A DNA stretch of 11,783 nucleotides, taken from contig NZ_JASNGB010000068.1 in NCBI RefSeq assembly GCF_030271215.1, positions 1 to 11,783 on the forward strand. Direction: 5' to 3'. Shown here one piece after another: positions 1-7,900 of this stretch. The stretch is from Deinococcus rhizophilus. GTDB lineage: Bacteria > Deinococcota > Deinococci > Deinococcales > Deinococcaceae. Both the position numbers and the translations under genes were made by a program. The notes beneath the pieces were generated by a model that was given only the letters and a program-made list of their open reading frames with translations, was not told the DNA's origin and did not search any database. The first letter of the stretch is position 1, and each line of letters begins with the position of its first letter.

Positions 1-2
1 CG

Positions 3-173
3 TTTTGGTCGACGGGTCGGGGAGGACCCTTCGTGCAGTGCTGGGTCACCACCCTGCGGAAGGTTTCGTCTGTCAGCGACGTCGGACGACCGGTGCTGGC
101 GCGAACCGACTCCAGGGTGAGGGAACTCGCGGAGGAACTGGGCCTCGCCATCACCTGGAGAAGGATGGCCTGA
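3..173 (+). CDS. 3' end of an unidentified gene, partial
   Basis: An open frame runs in from the left edge and ends at TGA 171-173, giving 56 residues. The tail reads as ordinary protein: a segment VGRPVLARTDSRVRELAEEL followed by GLAITWRRMA, which looks like a final strand, a helix and a short strand. I do not recognise the family. It lies on the same strand as the large nuclease gene, about 84 bases upstream of its start, so the two could share a transcript. No terminator is visible between them. Only the C-terminus is present, so no function is proposed. Confidence 0.5.
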   Translation, partial: FWSTGRGGPFVQCWVTTLRKVSSVSDVGRPVLARTDSRVRELAEELGLAITWRRMA

Positions 174-248
174 CGCTCCCCTAGACGGAGAGTCCGGTGG
201 GGGCACCGCAACTGCCACCCATTCTCGGGTCACGTGCCGCTTCTCAAC

Positions 249-252
249 GGAG
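249..252 (+). promoter_or_regulatory. Shine-Dalgarno GGAG for the large nuclease gene
   Basis: GGAG sits five bases before ATG 258. It favours this start over the in-frame GTG at 234, which would add eight residues. Confidence 0.45.
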
Positions 253-257
253 CAGAG

Positions 258-3200
258 ATGGCATGTGTCCTTTGCCTTGCCCCCGTTGGTGCATGTCAGG
301 AGGGCGCGCGCGGTATCCTCGACAGCCGGAGGTGTACGGTCGCCGAGAACCCGGCCTTGTCCATTCCCGCGCGTGAGATTGCTGCCCTGCTCCAGGGCTG
401 CTCGGCGATCGAGGTGCTGAAGACGGCAGCGGGGCTGCAACTGCTGCCTGGGCACGCGCACATGCTCGCGCAACTGGAGGCGCTGGCCGCCGGGGCGTGT
501 GCCTGCCGTCCAGTGGGGCGCCGTCCCACACGTGAGGAACTCGGGCAGATCCTGTGCTCCGAGCTGCTGTGCGACGGTCCCATCGCCTGGCAGGATGATC
601 CCTACGAGCACCATTTCACCGAGCTGTTCGACTTCGACGAGGGGCCCTACCTCGTCTTCCCGGGGGCGACGACCGGGGGGACGAGCGTGCTGACCAGTCT
701 GGCAGGCGGCCTGCGGCTCGGTTCCGAGCATCTGCCCCGTGGCTTCACGCGCGAGGCACACCGCCTGATCACCAGTGCCCTGCGTCTCGCCGATGCCGTA
801 GTCAAGCGGGCTGGGCTTCCCCGCCTCACGCCTCCCTCCGGGCCTCATTGGTTAGCCGATGGGACGGTGCATCCCGAACTGCCCGACCCCGCTACCCTCG
901 CTCGGATCCGGGTCGCGGTGACCTTCAAGCAAACGGAACTGTCGGCCCTGGTCGGTCTCGTGGGTGCACGGGAACTGTTGCTGCACCTCGGCCTCAAGCT
1001 GGGCCGGCTCTCTCCCGACGCTCCTGCCGGTCAGGGCAACCCGCTGCTCCTGCGCCCCATGGTCCAGTCCGGTCAGGAGGTGATCGTCGCCTGTCCCCAC
1101 GCGCTCCTCGCCGCCACCGTCAGGGCCGTCGTGCGTCTCGCGCAGGAACACGGGGTCAGCGAAGCCCTGACGGCGTGCGTAGCCCAGGCAGGCGAGCAGC
1201 GTACGGCTCTGGCCCTCCACCGTCTCGGTGTTTCCCAACTTGGCATTCCTCTGGAGGCCTCACCCTTACCGGGTACCCGGCAATCCCTGCACCTGCTGGA
1301 CGCCGAACTCCTCCTCCACGTCGTCGTCCTCACGGAACCTGTTGCTGAAGTCAATCCCGCCCAATGGGTCGGACGCTGGGACCTGGACCTGCCGGACTTT
1401 CGTCCAAACCTGCCCCCCGACCTGCCCCCACACGACCTCCTGACCCTCGTGGTGGTCGTTCACCTGGGGGACGCGTTCCGTTTCAGCATGGCCCCGGCAG
1501 GCCGAGCTTCGACGCTGCTGCTGGAGCTGGACGATCTGGAGACCTTCGCCACCGCCCACCGGGAGGAGCCCCTCGCCCTGTATCGCCTTCACCAGAGCCA
1601 GCAGGCCCTGGCCGGCCAGGTTGAGCTGCTGGTCAGCTCGCCGGTGGAACTCCTCGCCTTCTGCTGCCAGCATGGGTTCGTCCGGTCGTTCCCGTTCGAA
1701 GCAGGAACTCCGCTGCTGCTCGGCTCGGCGCAGGCCGCGGAGTGGCGCCGCGGGGTCAAGGCGGCCAGTGACCGGCACATCGTGCCCTGGCTGGACGGCG
1801 TCTCGCTCCTCCCCGTCGAGCGGGCGAAGGACGCCCCTCCCGGCGTCTACCTGCCGGTCGTGTCCCCCTGGAGCCGCCGCGCCATGGTGGTCGAATACGA
1901 AGGAACGGCGGTTTGGGTGCTCGACGGGGACGGGCAAAATCTCGTAGAAGGGTCGGAGGTCGGGGAGCCACAGGAGGAGGATCCAGACCGACCGACAGGT
2001 GACGTCGTTCAGGCCCTCGCCGTGTGGCTGCCCCAGCTTCTCCCCCTGCTGCCGGAACTCGGGCGGCCCGCCCTCGCCCTGATGGTGCATGCGCAGGGAG
2101 ACCGGTCCGACCCCCACTTCGGCCTCTTCGCGGACCGAAAGGCCGGCCTGGCCCACCTGCTGCTGGGCCAGGACTTTGCGGAGTTCCTCAGGGAGCCGGA
2201 CAACACGGCGGAGCGGCACCTCCTCGCGGCCGCCCATCACGTGCTCTCCGAGCTGGTGACCGGGCGGCCGCCGACGCCGGAGCAGACCCGCGCCGCCGTC
2301 GAGCACGTCGCGCCCCGAGGCGACAAGCGCGTCATCTTCTCGGTGCCTCTCGGCCTGAACGCCGAACTCGATCCCCGCAACCTCACCCGTCCCCGGCTGG
2401 TCCAGGTCGCCGAGTGGCAGGCCGCGCAGGTGGTGGTGGGCCGAACGCTCGCCTCCGAGTCCGGCTGGACCGCCGGGCCCGTCTCCCGGCTCGACCGGAA
2501 GGTCATGGACAAGGCCAATGGGCTGCTGTTTGACAAGCTGCGGGGGCTCCTCGCCACCTGTGACGGACCGGCCCTGCTGGAGGCCCTGCTCTCCCTGTAC
2601 GAGGCCCTGCGGCACGACGTCGCCTGGCTCTCGCACACGGGCGTCACCCGGCAACTCGCGTACGGTCCCTATGCCCGGCGAATCGAGGGCCGGCATCACA
2701 TCACGAGTACGGCCCTGCGCTTCCTGATCGAACTCGTGGTGGCGGAACCCCCGGCGGGGCGGCGGCCACCGTCCCTCCTGCTGGTGGATGAGCTGATCGC
2801 CACGGCGGTCGCGATCGTGGACTACGGGATCGCGGGGGATGCCCTGCAGCACGGGTTGGGGAGGGTGGAGGCGGAGTGCGGCCCGGACGGCGCCCTGCGG
2901 GTCCAGGCACCGGAGTACGCGGCCGCGAGCGCTACCCAGGCCACGCTCCTCCTGAGCCGCAGCATGGAGGCGAACAACGCCGCCCGCTACCGTCACCTGG
3001 AGGAGGCGGAGGAGACCGAGCCGGACTGGAGGCTGGACTGCATTGACGAGGTCTGCCGGAGCCTGTACGGGTTGACGTTCCGGGACCTGATGGGGTTCCT
3101 GAACGAGGTACAGAACATCGGCGACCGGTTCGAGGGGCGGAACGCGCGCCTGCCGCTCCCCGAGTTTCTGCGGGTGTTGCGGGAGCGGTCGGGCTGGCCG

Positions 3201-3884
3201 CTCGGAAAGGTCCTGCTGGCCCTGGCCCCCCTGGTCCTGACCCCGCGGCCGGACTTCCTGGCCCCGCCCGAGCCCTACCGGCCCTCCGACGTGTTTCCCT
3301 GGCAGTTCAACCGTGAACTGTCCCTGGCGCGTCGTCCCCTGCTGCTGGTTCCCGGCACCGCGGGGGAGGAGATCGTGTGGGGCAACCGGGTGGTGGAGGG
3401 CGCGAAGCAGTACTGGGCCTCCAGCCTGTTTGGGGACGGGCGTCTGTCCATTCCCGATCGGGCCGCCCCGCTGCGGCCGGAGGCATCGCGTGCCCTGAAC
3501 CGGTTGCGGGAGGCCGCGGCGGTGACCTTTAACGCCATGGTGGCCGAGGTCGCGTGGCGCCACGGGTGTGAGGTACGCCAGAACGTCCGCAAGATCGGAA
3601 AACTCCGACTGGTGCTGGACGGGGGCGATCTGGAAGACGTCGACGTGCTCGCCGTGGACCGCCACCGGAGGCGGGTGTGGGTCATCGAGTGCAAGGACTA
3701 CACGGTGGCCCGCACGCCGGTGGAGTTGGCGAGTGACGTCGAGGCGCTGATCTGGGGGAAGCGGCGGGCCAGGGGCGGGCGGGAACGCGCTCTCCTGGAA
3801 CGGCACCAGCGCCGCGCCGACTTCGTCGCCAGCCATCTCCCCGAGGTTTTGGGGGAGTTTGGCATGACGGATGAGGGCTTTTAG
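258..3884 (+). CDS. Very large protein with C-terminal PD-(D/E)XK nuclease-like domain, ended by an in-frame TAG
   Basis: Seen: 1208 residues from ATG 258. I chose this ATG because GGAG at 249-252 lies five bases before it; an in-frame GTG at 234 has no such site. The first thousand residues match nothing I know: a CxxC near the N-terminus (C3, C6), then mixed helical and strand sequence with no Walker A, no HNH and no membrane segment. Residues about 1085-1208 look like a restriction-endonuclease fold: E1097 in a helix, D1124, D1129 within VDVLAVD, and E1144-C-K1146 within VWVIECKDY, followed by a helical segment. Known: a D, then a strand, then ExK is the catalytic signature of PD-(D/E)XK nucleases. 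Inferred: a DNA-cutting defence protein of unknown trigger. Odd: the frame stops at TAG 3882-3884 in the middle of the domain and continues in frame to 4010 (separate entry). The next gene is convergent, so it ends its transcription unit. Confidence 0.85.
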   Translation: MACVLCLAPVGACQEGARGILDSRRCTVAENPALSIPAREIAALLQGCSAIEVLKTAAGLQLLPGHAHMLAQLEALAAGACACRPVGRRPTREELGQILCSELLCDGPIAWQDDPYEHHFTELFDFDEGPYLVFPGATTGGTSVLTSLAGGLRLGSEHLPRGFTREAHRLITSALRLADAVVKRAGLPRLTPPSGPHWLADGTVHPELPDPATLARIRVAVTFKQTELSALVGLVGARELLLHLGLKLGRLSPDAPAGQGNPLLLRPMVQSGQEVIVACPHALLAATVRAVVRLAQEHGVSEALTACVAQAGEQRTALALHRLGVSQLGIPLEASPLPGTRQSLHLLDAELLLHVVVLTEPVAEVNPAQWVGRWDLDLPDFRPNLPPDLPPHDLLTLVVVVHLGDAFRFSMAPAGRASTLLLELDDLETFATAHREEPLALYRLHQSQQALAGQVELLVSSPVELLAFCCQHGFVRSFPFEAGTPLLLGSAQAAEWRRGVKAASDRHIVPWLDGVSLLPVERAKDAPPGVYLPVVSPWSRRAMVVEYEGTAVWVLDGDGQNLVEGSEVGEPQEEDPDRPTGDVVQALAVWLPQLLPLLPELGRPALALMVHAQGDRSDPHFGLFADRKAGLAHLLLGQDFAEFLREPDNTAERHLLAAAHHVLSELVTGRPPTPEQTRAAVEHVAPRGDKRVIFSVPLGLNAELDPRNLTRPRLVQVAEWQAAQVVVGRTLASESGWTAGPVSRLDRKVMDKANGLLFDKLRGLLATCDGPALLEALLSLYEALRHDVAWLSHTGVTRQLAYGPYARRIEGRHHITSTALRFLIELVVAEPPAGRRPPSLLLVDELIATAVAIVDYGIAGDALQHGLGRVEAECGPDGALRVQAPEYAAASATQATLLLSRSMEANNAARYRHLEEAEETEPDWRLDCIDEVCRSLYGLTFRDLMGFLNEVQNIGDRFEGRNARLPLPEFLRVLRERSGWPLGKVLLALAPLVLTPRPDFLAPPEPYRPSDVFPWQFNRELSLARRPLLLVPGTAGEEIVWGNRVVEGAKQYWASSLFGDGRLSIPDRAAPLRPEASRALNRLREAAAVTFNAMVAEVAWRHGCEVRQNVRKIGKLRLVLDGGDLEDVDVLAVDRHRRRVWVIECKDYTVARTPVELASDVEALIWGKRRARGGRERALLERHQRRADFVASHLPEVLGEFGMTDEGF

Positions 3885-4010
3885 ACCGTATCGCCGGTGT
3901 GTGTGATGAGCACCCAGCCCTTCGACCTGATGACGCAGATGGCGGCGATCCCGTTGGTCTCGGTCGGGGAGCTGGAGGCGCTGTTCATGGAGCCAGCGGA
4001 CCAGACGTGA
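3885..4010 (+). pseudogene. Detached C-terminal tail of the nuclease gene, in frame after TAG
   Basis: Directly after TAG 3882-3884 the same frame stays open for 41 codons to TGA 4008-4010. The residues form strand-like pieces (VSPVCVMS, then AAIPLVSVGELEALF). From general knowledge of PD-(D/E)XK proteins, a hydrophobic strand followed by a second strand of the type 'IPLVS..EL' is how many such domains finish. The residues just before the stop (FGMTDEGF) and just after it (TVSPV) would join smoothly if TAG were a sense codon; TGG (Trp) is one base away. I infer that a single nonsense mutation removed the last 42 residues, or that the stop is suppressed. No plausible start codon with a ribosome site opens this piece, so it is not a separate gene. 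Confidence 0.7.
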
Positions 4011-4165
4011 GGAGGAAGCAGGGGGAGAGCTGAGCAACGTTCTGGAACACGTCCTGATCCCCCGCAAAGCCAATCAGCTCTACCGGCCCGGGTTATGGAA
4101 GCGGCTCATCTCCTTCTCGGCCCGCACTGCCCGCTCGACACGGAGCCCATCTCGCCGGGTCCGGC
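4011..4165. other. Intergenic space between convergent genes
   Basis: This stretch separates the end of the nuclease frame from the end of the minus-strand DUF1684 gene. Arms GGGGGA (4021-4026) and TCCCCC (4058-4063) are complementary but 31 bases apart, with no T-run after either side, so it is a poor terminator candidate. Short open frames cross the region but have neither a ribosome site nor recognisable sequence. Confidence 0.4.
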
Positions 4166-4687
4166 TCAGTGAGCGTCCCTGTACCTCTTCTCTCCCACGG
4201 GGACGGGAACCGACAGCATGTTTTCCGCTGGCGGCAGCGTGCAGTTCCAGCGGTCCCCATAGGCACAGTAGGGGTTGTAGGTCCGGTTGAAATCCAGGGT
4301 CACCCAGTCGTCTTCCCGCTTCACCTCCAGGTACCGGGCCGCCCCGTAGGTCTCCCTGCCGCTGGTGGCATCCCTGAAGGGAATGAAGGCGTGAGCCGGT
4401 TCTGTCAAGGAGGAGAAGATCGTCAGCTCGGCCTCCCCTTCCGGGAAGGGAACCGAGACCCTGGCACTGCGCAGGTACGGGCGATTCTGCCCCTTGCTGG
4501 TAGACAGCTCGACCGTCTCCGGATCCGCGAGCCAGTCCGGCCGCAACCGAAAAACATAGCGGTCGTCGACTTCGAAATGTCTCGTCCCCGTGAAGGCTGA
4601 GCGCTCGTCGTCCGTCAGGACCTCGTTCCGGAAGTAGGCCTCACGGTCCCGGCGCTCAGCTGCCACGTCTCTCGCGTCGTCAGGCAT
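4166..4687 (-). CDS. DUF1684 family protein
   Basis: The protein is 173 residues from ATG at 4687 to TGA at 4166-4168. Family hallmarks are visible in order: FIPFRDATSG (101-110) followed by ETYGAARYLEV (112-122), then LDFNRTYNPYCAY (131-143), a second cysteine at 149, PPAENMLSV (152-160) and a closing GEKRY. The repeated pattern 'D-F-N-R-x-Y-N-P-Y-C-A-Y ... C-x-x-P-P-x-E-N' identifies DUF1684. The molecular function of the family is not known to me. The frame is open further upstream to 5038, but that part is low-complexity and overlaps the divergent promoter region. ATG 4687 is chosen because the product then starts just before the family core and lies six bases after a -10-like box. No signal peptide is seen, so it is probably cytoplasmic. 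It has no obvious link to the defence genes on either side. Confidence 0.88.
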   Translation of the reverse strand: MPDDARDVAAERRDREAYFRNEVLTDDERSAFTGTRHFEVDDRYVFRLRPDWLADPETVELSTSKGQNRPYLRSARVSVPFPEGEAELTIFSSLTEPAHAFIPFRDATSGRETYGAARYLEVKREDDWVTLDFNRTYNPYCAYGDRWNCTLPPAENMLSVPVPVGEKRYRDAH

Positions 4688-4693
4688 GGCGCC

Positions 4694-4699
4694 AGTGTA
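4694..4699 (-). promoter_or_regulatory. -10 box (TACACT) of a leaderless-type promoter for the DUF1684 gene
   Basis: Read on the minus strand, TACACT fits TANNNT and is followed by six bases and then ATG 4687. No Shine-Dalgarno precedes the ATG. High-GC bacteria including Deinococcus and actinobacteria commonly have leaderless mRNAs with the -10 box about this far from the start codon. No good -35 box is seen at 17 or 18 bases spacing. Confidence 0.4.
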
Positions 4700-4814
4700 G
4701 GGACGAGCTGCGCGCCCCGTTGCCTCGGATGTGCCGGCGGGGCCGCGGGGGCAGCTGCTGGCCGTCCGAATGCCTCGTCCGGGAACTGGCCTCCTGAAAC
4801 AACCCCGGCTGTAG

Positions 4815-4827
4815 AAGGAGGCGCAGT
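4815..4827 (+). promoter_or_regulatory. Strong orphan Shine-Dalgarno (AAGGAGG) before ATG 4828
   Basis: AAGGAGG at 4815-4821 stands six bases before ATG 4828, better than any other ribosome site in the window. The ATG opens a 97-codon frame (4828-5121) that overlaps the start of the STAND gene in another frame. Its residues are mostly Arg, Pro, Ser and Gly, as expected of an out-of-frame reading of GC-rich DNA. It could be a leader peptide that sets translation of the STAND gene, a leftover of a deleted gene start, or chance. Confidence 0.35.
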
Positions 4828-4930
4828 ATGGCTGGACGAACGCGCCCGCGCCGATCCCATCGCCCACCATTGAGGCCCCTGAGCCCTGGGGAGGCCGACA
4901 TTTATCCGGCGTTCGCCCACGCGGCACCGG

Positions 4931-4936
4931 TAAGAT
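4931..4936 (+). promoter_or_regulatory. -10 box (TAAGAT) of a leaderless-type promoter for the STAND gene
   Basis: TAAGAT fits TANNNT and ends six bases before the GTG start at 4943, the same spacing as for the divergent DUF1684 gene. An in-frame TAA at 4931-4933, part of this box, means translation of the STAND frame cannot start earlier. The nine bases between that TAA and the GTG hold no ribosome site. A GC-rich hairpin (arms 4874-4880 and 4889-4896, one bulged A) lies about 35 bases upstream. No clear -35 box is seen. Confidence 0.45.
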
Positions 4937-4942
4937 CGTCGT

Positions 4943-7900
4943 GTGTCCGAGCCCCGCTCCCAGGTCAGCAACCCGTTCTCGACGGGAGCGGGAGGACCGA
5001 CCTTCGAGGCCAGGGTCCAGACGGCCTTCACGGTCCACCTACTCACCGGCACCTACGCGCCCTGCCTCCCGACCTGGCCGATCGTTCACCTGAAGCTGCA
5101 GGGCCGTCATCAGGGGTATGAGACCGACGACTTCATCGCCACCGTGGAGGACCCGGCCACCGGGCGCCGGGCCCGGCTGCTGGCCCAGATCAAACACGAC
5201 GTGTCGTTCACTGCCGGAGATGCGGTCCTCGTGGAGGTCATCCAAGCCGCGTGGAACGATTTCCGGAGCGACGGCTTCGAGTGGGGGATCGACGCCATAG
5301 CCCTGATCACCGGTCCGCTCGTGTCCGCCGACCAGCGGACCGTGCCGCCGCTCCTGGAGTGGGCGAGGTTCTCCGAGGACGAACGCGACTTCCTCGGCCG
5401 GGTGGCGACAGCCCGGTTCAGCAGCGAGGGGAAGCGCCGGAAACTGGAGGCGCTCCGTGGGCAGCTCGCCCGGGCGAACGGCGGCCGGGAGGTGACGGAC
5501 CGTGAGCTGTGGGACTTCCTGCGTCACTTCCACGTCATCGGCTACGACCTGGACCAGGAGCGCGGGGGAACGCTCCAGTCGACACTTTCGCTCATCGCCC
5601 AGCGGTCGGGCCGTCCTCCCCATCTCGTCTGGTCCCGTGTGCTCGACCACATCGGATCCCTCGACATGAACGCGGGCGTCGTGACCGTCGACAATCTCCC
5701 GGAAGACATCCGGACCCTGTTCGACCATCTGGGGCCGCTGGACACCCAGCGTGACCTGCAGCGGCTCGCGGAACGCACGGAATGGGTTCTGCGAGACATC
5801 AGGACTGACATCGCCGGGGCACATGTCGAGCGCCCCGAGCTCGTCCTCGACCTGCTGACCCGCGTCGGGAGGCATCCGTATCTGCTGATCGGCGGCGCAC
5901 GGGGAACCGGGAAATCCGCTCTCGCCAGAGAGTTGGCCCGCAGGTGGTCGGGCTCGGCACCGGTCTTCGCCCTGCGGACGGAGCAGCTGGGCAAAGCGAC
6001 CCTCGACGAGGTCCTCACGGCCATGGGCGTGACGGCGAGCCCGGACCGCATCGCCGGGGCCCTCTCGCTGTCCCCCACCAAATACCTGATCCTCGAGTCG
6101 CTGGAGAAGGTGCTGGAGCTTGAGGTGACGTCCGCCTTCGAGGAACTGCTGGCCTTCCTCCAGAAGTCCGGGGGCTGGGTCGTCGTCATGACGGCCCGCG
6201 ACTACGCCGTTCCCAAGCTGCTGTACACGGGGCTGGCGCGGTACCTCACCGCCGAGCACGTCGCCACGATCCCGAACTTCACGCGGGAAGAGCTGACGCA
6301 GCTGATCGAGGCTCAGCCCGGCCTCGCCGAGGTGGGCCGGAACGAGAGGTTGTTCGAACTGCTCCGGAACCCCTACCTCGCTTCCCTGGCGGTTCAGGCG
6401 GTCAGCAGAGGCGGCGAGTTGCGTCAGGGTGACGGCGAACGCGAATTTCGGCAGCTCGTCTGGTCGTGGGTCATCGAGGGGTGCCGCCGCGGAGAGGATC
6501 TCCGGCGCCGCGCGACGTTCATCGCCATCGCGCGGGACCGGGCGAAACGGATGGTCTACGGCGTTCCGCAGGCCGACTACGACGCCGACGCCGTTGTGGG
6601 GCTGGAGGGTGACGGGGTCCTCAGGCAGGAGCAGGGGCTGGTCTATCCGGCCCACGACGTGCTGGAGGACTGGGCCATCGAGGAGTTCATCGACCTCGAG
6701 TACCGGCGGTCGCTCCGGGCGGACGCAGCGTTCCTCGAGGCCGTCGGCAGTGAGCCGGCGATGGTCCGGGCCTTCAGGCTCTGGTTGCAGCGGGCCCTGG
6801 GTGAGGAGGCCGACTTCTCGACAGTTCTCCTGTCCTTTCTGAGGGAGCCGACCATCCCCGACCACTGGCAGGACGAGGTCCTGGCAACCATCCTCCTGTC
6901 GGACCATCCGGCTGCTTTCCTGGGCGCCCTCCAGGGCGACCTGATGGCGAACGGCGCCCGGCTGCTCGACCGCTTGTGCTTCACGCTGCGTGTCGTGGCT
7001 CAGACGCCGGGCGAGGTCGGTAGTGACGAGCGCCTGGCGTCGCTCCGACCCTACGGACAGGGCTGGCAGGACGTCATCGCCTTCCTGCAAGGCCGCCCCG
7101 ACGCACTTCCGGAGGCGCTCCTGCCGAACGTCGTCGCGCTCCTCGAGCAGTTCGCCCGGGCCATTTCGCTGTCCGGTGATCCTCCGGGAGGAAGCCAGGA
7201 GGCCGGGCTCCTGGCGCTGCACCTGCTGCGGGTCCGGCGCACGGATCACCGGAGGAGCCCGCTCACGGAGACGCTGATTCGTGTCGTCCTGCGGACGGCG
7301 GTGGCCACGCCCGACGAATTTCGCCACTTCCTACAGGAGGACATTCTGACGGAGGGTCGGGACCGTGCGGGCTACGCCAACACCTTCGAAGACATCGCGC
7401 TCAGAGGGCTCGAGGGCGCCTTTTTCGCGAAGTCACACCCGGACGACCTGATCGCCTTGGCACGCTGGACATGGACTGACCATGACGAGGACGACGCTCG
7501 GCTGCGGTTCGCACCGTATGGACGGCGGGACATCGACGACATCTTCGGCCTGGGAGGGACCCGACACGATTACGGCCTGGTGAGTGGGGCCAAGGGGCCG
7601 TTCGTCTGGCTGCTGCGCTTCCACTTCTGGAAGGGGTTGAACTTCATCCTCGAGCTGTGCAACGAGGGCGTCCGCCGCTACGCCGAGTTTCTCGACGGGA
7701 CCCCGGAGCAGGATCGGCACCACGACATGTGGGAGGTCGAAATCCCGCTGAGGGATGGCAGTACCAGGCAGGTCTATGCCTCGCCTGATTTGTGGAGCGC
7801 GTACCGCGATCTCGGCAATCTTCCCGGAGTCGTCAAGTGCGCCCTCATCGCCCTGGAAAACCAGCTCATTGAGTTTTCCGAGCAGGCCAGGGGCACCGAG

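Noticed and set aside
171..257. The left-hand fragment and the large nuclease gene are in the same frame, separated by TGA 171-173
   Set aside because: The 28 codons between TGA and ATG 258 do not read like protein and a good ribosome site precedes the ATG, so these are two genes and not a readthrough case.
4021..4063. GGGGGA/TCCCCC inverted arms as a terminator between the convergent genes
   Set aside because: The loop would be 31 bases and no T-run follows on either strand.
1266..4073. A 935-codon open frame on the minus strand antisense to the large nuclease gene
   Set aside because: Long antisense frames are expected opposite a GC3-rich gene. Its residues are low in recognisable structure, and the plus strand carries the clear nuclease motif.
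5039..7327. A 762-codon minus-strand frame antisense to the STAND gene
   Set aside because: Same reason: the plus strand has Walker A and other STAND motifs throughout, and the antisense product is rich in Arg, Gln, Gly and Pro with no motif.
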